A stretch of DNA of 64,000 bases, taken from the NCBI GenBank assembly GCA_004172865.1, contig SEBV01000001.1:186001-250000 (forward strand), in the 5' to 3' direction. Source of the DNA: Gammaproteobacteria bacterium (GTDB lineage: Bacteria > Pseudomonadota > Gammaproteobacteria > Pseudomonadales > Cellvibrionaceae). The notes beneath the pieces were generated by a model that saw nothing but the letters and a program-made list of their open reading frames with translations, was not told where the DNA came from and made no database searches. The stretch's first letter is position 1. Every line of letters begins with the position of its first letter. The translations under genes and the position numbers were made by a program. This document shows, piece after piece, positions 47,781 to 56,032 of this stretch.

Positions 47781-48365
47781 ATGGATAAACATTTTATTAC
47801 CGCCAATGAACTTTTATTAGATTCATTTAAATTAGGCGAGCAAATTTATCAACGCGGTTTCCGACCACATTTTATCGTCGGCGTATGGCGCGGCGGTTCG
47901 CCGGTGGGAATTGCAGTGCAAGAATATTTAGAATTAGTTGGCGTGCCCACAGATCACATTGCGATTCGCACATCGTCTTATTATGGAATCGATCAGCAAA
48001 GCAAAGATATTCGTGTACACGGCTTGGACTACATCATAAAAAATGTAGACGCTGATCAGGAATTATTAATCGTAGATGATGTGTTCGACTCCGGCCGCTC
48101 TATCAAAGCCATCATCGACGAAATAAAACGAAAATCACGTCGTAATACTCCGAACGTAATTAAAGTTGCCTGCCCCTGGTACAAACCAACCCGCAACGTA
48201 ACGGATTTAAAGCCAGATTTTTATATCCACGCCACTGATCGTTGGCTGGTTTTTCCACACGAATTATGCGGCTTAACACCACAAGAAATTTTGGAAGGCA
48301 AAGGCAGTGAGATTGCAGATACGATTGCAAGAGCAACGAATGTTAGTCAATTTCAGAAAAAATAA
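47781..48365 (+). CDS. Purine (hypoxanthine/xanthine) phosphoribosyltransferase
   Basis: 194 residues. Type I PRTase with the PRPP-binding motif LLIVDDVFDSGRS and the early flexible region GVWRGGSPVGIAVQEYL. It would make IMP, XMP or GMP from free base and PRPP, a salvage branch off the catabolic pathway. 32 bp after allC. Which base it prefers is not readable; the ending LCGLTPQEI is unlike the E. coli Hpt tail. Confidence 0.83.
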   Translation: MDKHFITANELLLDSFKLGEQIYQRGFRPHFIVGVWRGGSPVGIAVQEYLELVGVPTDHIAIRTSSYYGIDQQSKDIRVHGLDYIIKNVDADQELLIVDDVFDSGRSIKAIIDEIKRKSRRNTPNVIKVACPWYKPTRNVTDLKPDFYIHATDRWLVFPHELCGLTPQEILEGKGSEIADTIARATNVSQFQKK

Positions 48366-48388
48366 TCATTAGCATCCGAATTTTATCG

Positions 48389-48410
48389 CTCCCAAGCTCT
48401 AGCTTGGGAG
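48389..48410. repeat. Perfect-hairpin copy of the dispersed CCCAAGCT repeat
   Basis: CTCCCAAGCT and AGCTTGGGAG pair perfectly across CT. Same family as 22844 and 22915. Lies between convergent genes. Confidence 0.65.
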
Positions 48411-48467
48411 TAGCTATGCTAAAAAATCGTGCCGCTATAAAAGCAGACTTTAAAATCCTGAAACCAT

Positions 48468-48947
48468 TTATTTAATATCTACATTCAGTTCCATTCTGTA
48501 TGTAAAAACTTCAAATCCCATTGCTGTGTAAAAAGCCACGGCAGTACTGTTAGAACTAAAAACCTGAAGCTCAATTTTCGAAATATTTCTTTCTCTACAC
48601 CAAGTTCGAACCGAATCTAGTAATTTTGATGATACTCCTTGTTTCCTATAAGGTTCCTTTACATAGGCATTATCCAGAAGACAAAGTTTTCTCTTTCTCT
48701 GAAGATGATTTCCATTTATAAATTCCGTTCTAATATTTATAAAACCGACATACTCATTCTCCATTTTAGCGAGAAACAAAATGCGATCCTCTCCTTCAAT
48801 ATAAGCTCTAAGTTGTTCTTCGGATCTAGATCTTTCGCTATATTTTCGAATTCGATCAGGCGCTAATGGGTAATGGTAATCATCCAGCTCCTTAAATAGC
48901 TCTAAAAGAATTTCAAAATGGCTTTCGTTTGCAATGATAATTTGCAA
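48468..48947 (-). CDS. GNAT-family N-acetyltransferase
   Basis: 159 residues, a full single GNAT domain. The acetyl-CoA loop reads YRKQGVSSKLLDSV (R/QxxGxG/A type), preceded by a beta-strand with LLDNAYVKEP and followed by NSTAVAFYTAMGFEVF. The substrate is unknown. Lower GC than the neighbouring purine genes, which may mark recent acquisition. Confidence 0.85.
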   Translation of the reverse strand: MQIIIANESHFEILLELFKELDDYHYPLAPDRIRKYSERSRSEEQLRAYIEGEDRILFLAKMENEYVGFINIRTEFINGNHLQRKRKLCLLDNAYVKEPYRKQGVSSKLLDSVRTWCRERNISKIELQVFSSNSTAVAFYTAMGFEVFTYRMELNVDIK

Positions 48948-49021
48948 GGTTGCACATCCATATCGGTTGTTGTTGCTATGTTTTGATGTGAGGCATCCCT
49001 GCCTCCGAAAACTAACAAAAA

Positions 49022-50230
49022 TTATTTCGCGCTAAATGCATACACCGTTTGGGAGTGAAATGTTTCGCCCGGTTTTAATGTCGTTGTTGGGAACGCCGGT
49101 TGGTTGGGTGAATCTGGAAAGTGCTGCGTCTCTAAGCAAAATGCGTTGTGTTTGATGTAAACGTGTCCAGATTTTCCGACAAGTGTTCCATCCATATGGT
49201 TCGCTGTATAAAGCTGCACGCCGGGTTCAGTAGTACGCACCTCTAATATGCGACCACTTTTTGGATCTTGCGCGCGTGCCGCTAGCACGAGATCTTTATC
49301 AGAAGCAGTGCCGCGATTAATAACAAAATTATAATCGTAACCTAAGCCAACTTTATGTTCGGCTTCCATATGTGTACCAATCGCAATTGGCGTGCGGAAA
49401 TCGAGATTGGTGCCAGCAACATCAACTAATTTTCCGGTTGGAATTCCGTTTGCATCTGTCTTGGTATAACGATCTGCATTAATTAATAATTGTTGGTTGA
49501 GTACGTTACCAGAGCCATCACCGCCAAGATTAAAATAACTGTGGTTAGTAAAATTCACTACAGTCGCTTTATCGGTAGTTGCTGAATAATCAACTGACAA
49601 TTCGTTGGTGTCATTAAATGTATAAGTGACGTGAGTAGTGAGCGTTCCTGGGTAGCCTTCTTCTCCATCAGGGCTAACGTAGGTTAGCATTACACCTGCA
49701 GCACCGGCCTTCTCAAAACTTTCTGCTTGCCACACAACTTTATCAAAACCTTTTGCGCCGCCATGCAAGGTATTAGGTTTATTGTTGATAAAAAGTTTAT
49801 CGTAAGTTTTGCCTTCGAGTTTAAATTTTCCTTTAGCGATACGATTCGCAAAACGGCCAACGATGGGACCAAAAAAAGTTGGGTTTTTAATGTAGGGTTC
49901 GAAGTTGTCATAGCCCAACACTACATCGTCCAGTTTGCCATTACGATCAGGTACTTTGATTGCTGTGATAATCCCGCCGTAATTAATCACGCGAACTTCT
50001 GCGCCCGATGCATTTTTCAAAGTGTATTGTTCAATGCTTGTACCATCCGGCAATTTGCCAAATGGGCTGTGTGCAACGGATGCCTTGGGTACCACCACGG
50101 GCGCTGTAACAGTTTTAGTTTCCGGTGCGACTGGTGTGTGTGCAGTTTTGCTGCAGCCCACTAAGCCAAATGCCAATATCGCGCCAAAAGCCAAATGGCT
50201 AAGGCGAAAGTGATTTTCGAAGTTTTTCAT
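49022..50230 (-). CDS. galM: Aldose 1-epimerase (mutarotase), lipoprotein form
   Basis: 402 residues with a lipobox (GLVGC) and a short linker before a GalM fold. Converts alpha and beta anomers of sugars. Motifs: NRIAKGKFKLEGKTYDK, TNHSYFNLGG with the catalytic His, and GVQLYTANHMDG. A membrane-anchored periplasmic mutarotase fits the polysaccharide-degrading lifestyle. Unrelated to the purine genes around it. Confidence 0.92.
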   Translation of the reverse strand: MKNFENHFRLSHLAFGAILAFGLVGCSKTAHTPVAPETKTVTAPVVVPKASVAHSPFGKLPDGTSIEQYTLKNASGAEVRVINYGGIITAIKVPDRNGKLDDVVLGYDNFEPYIKNPTFFGPIVGRFANRIAKGKFKLEGKTYDKLFINNKPNTLHGGAKGFDKVVWQAESFEKAGAAGVMLTYVSPDGEEGYPGTLTTHVTYTFNDTNELSVDYSATTDKATVVNFTNHSYFNLGGDGSGNVLNQQLLINADRYTKTDANGIPTGKLVDVAGTNLDFRTPIAIGTHMEAEHKVGLGYDYNFVINRGTASDKDLVLAARAQDPKSGRILEVRTTEPGVQLYTANHMDGTLVGKSGHVYIKHNAFCLETQHFPDSPNQPAFPTTTLKPGETFHSQTVYAFSAK

Positions 50231-50584
50231 AATATGTCGTCTCTTGTTGGAGTTTGTACGGAGTGATGTCGTTATATTTTTATTTGTGGGTTGAAATCTA
50301 AAGTTCTCCCTGTAAAAGCGGATTTACCCTATCTGTTTTTGTGGGGGAATACAATTGTTGATGACGTATAAATATGTCAGCCACTACAAGAATATTGTGA
50401 ATTTATCACCACATTTATGTGATTAGTACCTCGTGAAGACTTTGCGCGCGAGGTATTAAATAGCTAATTATCTTCTTTAGTTTGCGTAGAAATTATTGTC
50501 GATAATCAATTCCCTCTAAATGGGGGATGGAGAGCATATTTTTTAATTCTTTTATCAATGGTATTAAACAAAAGGAAATTTATC
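50231..50584. promoter_or_regulatory. Divergent region galM / calpain-like gene with palindromes
   Basis: 354 bp shared by two divergent genes. Contains GTGA-ATTTA-TCAC (50397-50409) directly followed by CACATTTATGTG (50410-50421), then TACCTCG...CGAGGTA (about 50427-50456). These could be operators; the first has a 5-base spacer and so does not fit CRP. Confidence 0.4.
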
Positions 50585-52063
50585 ATGATCCAGAATATCC
50601 CCCACACTGGTGTACCCAGCCCTTATGCACTTGCGGAATTGATTGTACGACGCAAAATAGATTGGCAATCAGTACCAAATCGTCCCGCACTTTTAGAAGA
50701 AATATTTCAAACGCCTTATGAAGATTTATTTGATCCAGATAATGGATCGCCTTTATACATAGACCAAAAACGAAACAAAGAAGGAAAAGTTTCTCGCATA
50801 CAACCACAGCTTTCTCAATCGACTGTTAGCGATATCTATGGCAAGAAAAAAAGAGAATCTGTTTCGAATCTTGCTGAATTGGTAGCTGCTTTTGGTGATC
50901 AACAACTAGCAGACATTCCGGTAAGAGCTGTTGCAGCAGGGCGCTTTGGTCGCATCGTTTTGGAACTGGAAGAAAGCAAACTCGCGCGTGAAGTTCGCTT
51001 AAGCAATTTGTTCGATAAGGAACTTATCGACATTCTCTATCCCAAATTTCATCTTGGCTATCATCCCGATAATATGTCGTGGACAGACACTGGCCGCTTT
51101 TATAATGAAGCTGCAGAATTTTTTGATCCAATTCAGGGGGCCGTTGGAGATTGTTATTTAATTGCTGCGCTGTCTTCAGTTGCCTGGTCACGTCCCTTCA
51201 CCATCACCGATGCAGCGCGAGCGACCGGTAGTGATAACGAATCATTCAAACATCGCATTACTTTTTACAACAACGGCCAACCGCAAAACATTGAAGTGAC
51301 CGATAAAATTTTGACACGCAATGGAAGTGGATCAACCGCATTTTGCTCATCAAAAGAATCAGGTGAGACCTGGCCGGCAATTTATGAAAAAGCTTACGCA
51401 AAAATGCGCTTGGGAGAAGTGTCTGATTATCCGTCTATCCCCAATATTGCCGGTGGCGATCCGGTTGGTGCATCCGCCCAATTGACAGGTTTGTCGCCAA
51501 CTTATATGTGGCATAGTAATTTTACGGCAGCGCAGGTATTAGCCACAGTTCAAAGCCATTCACTTAACGGGCGAACTACATCGCCCATAACAGCTTGGAC
51601 ACACGGGAGCGGTGCAGAGGGCGATGTGGCTTATCATGATGCCAACATTGTTGCGGGACATGCTTATTCAATACTCGGCAGCATGCGTCGTTATGAATTC
51701 CGTTTAGATAGAGTCAACATTTCCTCGCACTTAACGCTCCCGGAAATTCCGATAACTGTTCCACCAATTCCCCATCCATTATTTGCGCTTGCCGACCGGG
51801 ATGTCGCATATGCAAAGTATGATTATTCGAGATCAGATCTGCTTGACCTCATTCCCGTTAAAGGAGCTACACCTGTAGATTATCTTATCGTTCGCAACCC
51901 TTGGGGGTACTTCGAAGGCTCGGGTCCGAGCACTACTACAGGTAATTATCAAGCTCGCGATGTCGATTGGTTGCGCACTATTCCCTTAGGCAGCGATGGT
52001 GTATTTGCAATTGAAGTAAATGCATTTCATCGTTATTTTGCTGGAATGGGATTTGTGAGTTGA
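50585..52063 (+). CDS. Calpain-like (C2 family) cysteine protease
   Basis: 492 residues. The calpain triad is visible: Cys190 in QGAVGDCYLIAALSSV, His359 in VAGHAYSI and Asn438 in IVRNPWG. An N-terminal region of about 180 residues and a His/Pro-rich insert between His and Asn are not recognised. No signal peptide and no EF hands. ATG at 50585 has an AAAGGAA site; the longer frame from 50558 has none. Own terminator follows. Bacterial calpains are scattered and mostly uncharacterised; target unknown. Confidence 0.88.
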   Translation: MIQNIPHTGVPSPYALAELIVRRKIDWQSVPNRPALLEEIFQTPYEDLFDPDNGSPLYIDQKRNKEGKVSRIQPQLSQSTVSDIYGKKKRESVSNLAELVAAFGDQQLADIPVRAVAAGRFGRIVLELEESKLAREVRLSNLFDKELIDILYPKFHLGYHPDNMSWTDTGRFYNEAAEFFDPIQGAVGDCYLIAALSSVAWSRPFTITDAARATGSDNESFKHRITFYNNGQPQNIEVTDKILTRNGSGSTAFCSSKESGETWPAIYEKAYAKMRLGEVSDYPSIPNIAGGDPVGASAQLTGLSPTYMWHSNFTAAQVLATVQSHSLNGRTTSPITAWTHGSGAEGDVAYHDANIVAGHAYSILGSMRRYEFRLDRVNISSHLTLPEIPITVPPIPHPLFALADRDVAYAKYDYSRSDLLDLIPVKGATPVDYLIVRNPWGYFEGSGPSTTTGNYQARDVDWLRTIPLGSDGVFAIEVNAFHRYFAGMGFVS

Positions 52064-52098
52064 GTGAAGAGTGGAAATAAAAAATTGATTTGATTGAG

Positions 52099-52120
52099 GC
52101 CCAACTTTGGTTGGGCTTTT
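52099..52120. terminator. Terminator of the calpain-like gene
   Basis: Perfect GCCCAAC-TTTG-GTTGGGC hairpin followed by a T run. Confidence 0.85.
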
Positions 52121-52164
52121 TATTTATAAGTTGTTCCTCTTTTTTTAAGGCCTTTTGCATTACA

Positions 52165-52809
52165 TCAATCAAGAAGCGCATTATCAACCCATTGCTGAAT
52201 TTTCCCTCTATGTACAATGGCAAGTGGAGCTTGCAGAGCTCTTGTAAAAATATCTAGCGATGGATTTTTTGAGTGCCATGCGATAAATATTTCTTTTACG
52301 GTTGGGTAATGTAATTCGGTTTTGACTAGAGTGATGGTGTTGCCGATTTCAAGTTCGCCTTCAGTTAGAACGCGGGCGTAGGCGCCGGGCTTTGCAGCTT
52401 TTGCGAATTGCCTGCCGAAGGTGGCATCGTTCATTACGGCGGCTAATTTAAAGCAGGGTGTGCGGGGTGCGGAAATTTCTAGCAAGACGTTGTTAATTTG
52501 TAATCTGTCGCCAACAACAAAATCATCTACATCGAATCCGCTAATTGTTAAATTTTCACCGAATGTCCCCGGTGCTATTTCTTTTCCGATTTGTTGCGAC
52601 CACCATTCATAGTCTTCCTTGCTATAAATATAAACGGCTTGATCCAAGCCGCCGTGAACGTTTTGGTCGACGATGGTGTCGCCTTCAATTCCAAATTTTG
52701 TAACCCTTACTTTGGTGTGTATGGGTTTTTTATAGATGCCGGTTTGAATGTCGGTATCCGGAATTTTTAATCTTTCGGGCTTTGCGATATTAATCGAGAT
52801 GATTTTCAT
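52165..52809 (-). CDS. MOSC-domain protein (YiiM-like)
   Basis: 214 residues, the length of YiiM. MOSC domains bind sulfur through a conserved Cys, here probably in RTPCFKLA. The YiiM signature regions GDTIVDQNVHGGLDQAVYIYSKEDYEWW and FGENLTISGFD are present. YiiM-type proteins reduce N-hydroxylated bases such as 6-hydroxylaminopurine using molybdenum cofactor. This would fit the adjacent purine block, though it may be chance. ATG at 52809 chosen over 52830. Confidence 0.87.
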   Translation of the reverse strand: MKIISINIAKPERLKIPDTDIQTGIYKKPIHTKVRVTKFGIEGDTIVDQNVHGGLDQAVYIYSKEDYEWWSQQIGKEIAPGTFGENLTISGFDVDDFVVGDRLQINNVLLEISAPRTPCFKLAAVMNDATFGRQFAKAAKPGAYARVLTEGELEIGNTITLVKTELHYPTVKEIFIAWHSKNPSLDIFTRALQAPLAIVHRGKIQQWVDNALLD

Positions 52810-52869
52810 AATGCGCCACTCAATGTCCATAAATTGAAGTTGACTTTACTCGCTTAAAATATCATATCT

Positions 52870-53949
52870 CTATCGATTTAAAACGTCCTTAAACTTGCGA
52901 AAGATTTTTTCCGGTTGGGTTTCCCTGCACACTTTAATGCTCGGAGCATTTTCATCCTTTACCAATGTGCCTGCAGTGGCTGCATTCAAATGATTTCTTG
53001 GTTTTCCATCCCAACGTTTTTTGGGCATGTTGTTGTCTGTGGTTTGCTGCCAAGGTGTATCGGTAGTTTGATACATGACTTTGAGTTGTTGCATATCACC
53101 TTCACAAAGGTCAGGTTCAACCGCGATCATGGCGGCGAGCGTATCCCAAAAATAATATTCGCCGCTATCAATAAACCAATCATTTTTTTCCAGCACCAAT
53201 CCCCAAAATATCGCCGGTGGAGTGGTGGTTGTCTCTTTAAATTCCTCAGCAACTTTTTTGGTGACACGCACAGTATTGGTAATATCCAAACCGACTAAAG
53301 TTATTGGTAGCGCTGCAGAAAACACCTTGTCTGCTGCAAGCGGATCAACAAAAAAATTCCACTCAGCCGTTTTATTCGGGTGGCCGGGTGTAAACATTGG
53401 AACGATAATATTCCCAGGCGCATCCACTGTGCCGCCCATGATAACGAGTTGTGAAAGTTTACTTTTATCTTCCGGGTAGCGCTCCAGCCATTGTGCGATA
53501 TTGGTTAACGGGCCAGTTGCAACAATGATTACGGGTTCATCCGCGGCGATTATGCTCTCATGAATTACATCGGCAGCATGCTTACTGCTTGGCAGGCGTT
53601 TACTTTTTGCGATGATTACACCCGACAATTTATCGGAATCAGTTCGCCAGGCTTGTGGAAAAACAAAGTAACCGTCCAACGGATAATCGTCGCCACAGGC
53701 AACGGGAATATCGCGTTTTACTTTTTTAGGAAGGTCTAAGAGCGATGCTGCATTTTCTTTTGCTGCATCGCAATGTGCTTCGCCGGACGCCGAAATAGTA
53801 ACAGCAACAACGTCGGCACTTTTGTAACGCAATAAATAAAGTAACGCGGCCCAATCGTCTATAGCCATGTCGGTGTCAAAAATGATGGGTTTGGCCTGGG
53901 TGCAAAAACTTACGCTGAGCAGCAAAAAAGTGATGATAATTTTTTTCAT
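52870..53949 (-). CDS. Exported inosine-uridine-preferring nucleoside hydrolase
   Basis: 359 residues from ATG at 53949, with a signal peptide (ITFLLLSVSFCTQA). The metal-binding start of the family, normally DTDPGxDD, reads IIFDTDMAIDDWAAL. It cleaves nucleosides to base and ribose; export places it in the periplasm, unlike the usual cytosolic enzyme. Last gene of the minus-strand purine block. The non-canonical DMAIDD loop still has the Ca2+-binding Asp residues. Confidence 0.85.
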   Translation of the reverse strand: MKKIIITFLLLSVSFCTQAKPIIFDTDMAIDDWAALLYLLRYKSADVVAVTISASGEAHCDAAKENAASLLDLPKKVKRDIPVACGDDYPLDGYFVFPQAWRTDSDKLSGVIIAKSKRLPSSKHAADVIHESIIAADEPVIIVATGPLTNIAQWLERYPEDKSKLSQLVIMGGTVDAPGNIIVPMFTPGHPNKTAEWNFFVDPLAADKVFSAALPITLVGLDITNTVRVTKKVAEEFKETTTTPPAIFWGLVLEKNDWFIDSGEYYFWDTLAAMIAVEPDLCEGDMQQLKVMYQTTDTPWQQTTDNNMPKKRWDGKPRNHLNAATAGTLVKDENAPSIKVCRETQPEKIFRKFKDVLNR

Positions 53950-53972
53950 AAAATTTCCAACTAAGCTGTTTC

Positions 53973-54005
53973 TTCTCGTTATCAATCCAATGTTGGTAAC
54001 GAGAA
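53973..54005. repeat. Inverted repeat between NUP copy 2 and nucleoside hydrolase
   Basis: TTCTCGTTA (53973-53981) pairs with TAACGAGAA (53997-54005), with an inner CCAA/TTGG. No T run, so a processing or weak termination site is possible. The stem resembles the CTCGTT arm of the dispersed repeats. Confidence 0.4.
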
Positions 54006-54080
54006 AATAAATTAAAATGAAATTATTTATTTCGCAACAGGAATTGTAGTTTGGTACTTGTCCCAACCGCGCAACAACTC

Positions 54081-55070
54081 CTAAACCACTTTATTTCCCA
54101 AGCTATAAGCCGCTTCAATTGCAGGTAAACCATCATCGGGATATTCCGCAGTAGTGCTCCACGCAGCAGTTTTTCCGGGCGGAGGCATAGTGAAATTACT
54201 TACGGTGCGCAACACCAATACGCGATTGGTATCAACTAGTTTTGCTTTCGCTAAACGATGCAGAGCAGTGAGTGAACCATTGTCTTCCATATTCGTGGTC
54301 ATAAAATTACTGTCTTTGCCCGCTTGCAAATGCATCCAATCATTTGCCCAATTATTTAATAATTCGCCATGCCAATAAGTGCTTGAGCCAATGGTATCGC
54401 CAATGACGACAAAAGGTGGACGCTGAGCTTGAGGGAAACCTTTGTATTCCGCGCGAAATTTTTTGTAAGAAGCTGTATCTGCAATTGGATTATCTTTTGT
54501 CATCGCAAATGCCCAATCCACAAATTTTGCGTTGAGATGATACACAATAGTATCCACTGTCCAGCCGGTTGCTTCCTGATTTGGTTCGTAAGCACCGAGT
54601 GGAATTAATCCGTATTTCCAATTTTTTGGAATTTCGCGCCCATCAATTTCATAAAGTAAATCACCATCAACAACGTGTTTTGCCCATACTCCGGTTCCGA
54701 GTGAAACGTCGAGCGGGTCGCCACCGCCAATACCAGCAATTACCCAGTAGGCTTTGGTTAAATCAAAACGTGGATCTGTGCCGAGCGCCATGATGGATGA
54801 AGTCGCATTGGTAACGCCGCCACCTGTACAAATGGCGAGAACACCGGAATCATTCATGCGTAAATCATAAGCGCCGAGAGGGAAAGGGATAATGGTGTTT
54901 AATTTTTGGCGTTCAATCCACAGCTGAAATTCACCGGCTTTGTCGCCGGTGGGTTCACCATTTTCAAACATGCTTACCACAACGACTTTAACGGGAATTG
55001 CCGCATGGGCACTTTGTATTAGCAATAAACTGGCTAGCGCGAAAACTGCGCTGTTTAAAAACTTAATCAT
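54081..55070 (-). CDS. NUP-family purine nucleoside protein, exported (copy 2)
   Basis: 329 residues from ATG at 55070, signal peptide ending QSAHA. Paralogue of the lipoprotein at 38619: VVVSMFENGEPTGDKAGEFQLW, GGGVTNATSSIMALG, and VSNFTMPPPG. Here there is no lipobox Cys, so it is soluble periplasmic rather than anchored. Presumably binds or cleaves purine nucleosides. Flanked by two other exported nucleoside enzymes. Confidence 0.82.
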   Translation of the reverse strand: MIKFLNSAVFALASLLLIQSAHAAIPVKVVVVSMFENGEPTGDKAGEFQLWIERQKLNTIIPFPLGAYDLRMNDSGVLAICTGGGVTNATSSIMALGTDPRFDLTKAYWVIAGIGGGDPLDVSLGTGVWAKHVVDGDLLYEIDGREIPKNWKYGLIPLGAYEPNQEATGWTVDTIVYHLNAKFVDWAFAMTKDNPIADTASYKKFRAEYKGFPQAQRPPFVVIGDTIGSSTYWHGELLNNWANDWMHLQAGKDSNFMTTNMEDNGSLTALHRLAKAKLVDTNRVLVLRTVSNFTMPPPGKTAAWSTTAEYPDDGLPAIEAAYSLGNKVV

Positions 55071-55140
55071 TAATCTGCTCCAGACTGCAAAACTAAAAGC
55101 ACAAATAGAAATTATCGGCACTGTTTAAGATGAATTAAAA

Positions 55141-55998
55141 TTACAAAAACTTAACTAAATGCAATGAAAATTTAGCGGCTTCGCGCGCGGCGATTGGACC
55201 AAGGCGAAGGTAATCATCATTCGGTGCTTCCTGTGCAACATTGCTACCGGCGCGCACAATTAAATAGGGAACGCCGAGTGTTTCGCATACATGGCCTAGT
55301 GGTGCAGATTCCATTTCCATAATGTCAGTTTTGAAATTATTGCGGAGCGAATCGATTCGAACTTGCGGCACGCCAAATAAATCTGACGATGACACTACGC
55401 CATAACGCACACTATTTTTGTAGGTTGCATCATTAGCGGTGATGGTTTGTGGCTCGTAAGAATCCATCGCTTTTTTAGCGAGTGCGAGCAGTTCGGCAGT
55501 AGGTTTAAAATCATTGATAACTTCTTTGCCGTTGTCCGGGCTATTCATAGGGCGATACACCATATCTTTACTGGTGAGGCTGCCGTAGTCGTGCTCGTAA
55601 GTGTGCGTCGCCACAATAACATCGCCCGTTTTTAAACTTTGATTAATGCGCGCGCCTGTGCCGGTCATCAATACTAAACGCGGTTTAAATTCTTTAATAA
55701 ATAAAGTCGTAGTCATGCCGGTAAATGTTTTTCCAATTCCGGTAATGGCGATAACAACGGGTGTGCCGTGCAATTTTCCTTGCCAGTAGGGGATGCCCCA
55801 CAATTCTTTCTTTTCAGGTTTTTCCAAGGCGTCAGTTAATACAGGAATTTCTTGCGGCACTGCGCCGAGAATAACAATAGTATCGCTCGGTTCGTAATAA
55901 CGTGGTTTTTCCAGTGCTTGGGCGGCGCTGGCTATTAGCGTTAACGCGAATAAACTGGATAGATAAATTGCAAACTTTCTGAGTTGACTATTTTCCAT
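55141..55998 (-). CDS. Exported PNP/MTAN-superfamily nucleosidase or phosphorylase
   Basis: 285 residues with signal peptide (SLFALTLIASAAQA). Fold of the nucleoside phosphorylase-I superfamily: IVILGAVPQEIPVLTDAL, VVIAITGIGKTFTGMTT, VLMTGTGARINQSLKTGDVIVATHTYEHDYG, and the ribose-binding MEMESAPLGHVCETLGVPYLIVRAGSN, close to MTA/SAH nucleosidase. Being exported it cannot be the housekeeping Pfs; it probably splits nucleosides in the periplasm. Substrate unknown. Confidence 0.83.
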   Translation of the reverse strand: MENSQLRKFAIYLSSLFALTLIASAAQALEKPRYYEPSDTIVILGAVPQEIPVLTDALEKPEKKELWGIPYWQGKLHGTPVVIAITGIGKTFTGMTTTLFIKEFKPRLVLMTGTGARINQSLKTGDVIVATHTYEHDYGSLTSKDMVYRPMNSPDNGKEVINDFKPTAELLALAKKAMDSYEPQTITANDATYKNSVRYGVVSSSDLFGVPQVRIDSLRNNFKTDIMEMESAPLGHVCETLGVPYLIVRAGSNVAQEAPNDDYLRLGPIAAREAAKFSLHLVKFL

Positions 55999-56032
55999 GA
56001 TAAAAATTTCTCTGGTTGATTGCGTAGCTTCA

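Noticed and set aside
50397-50409. CRP site upstream of the calpain-like gene
   Set aside because: TGTGA and TCACC are separated by five bases instead of six.
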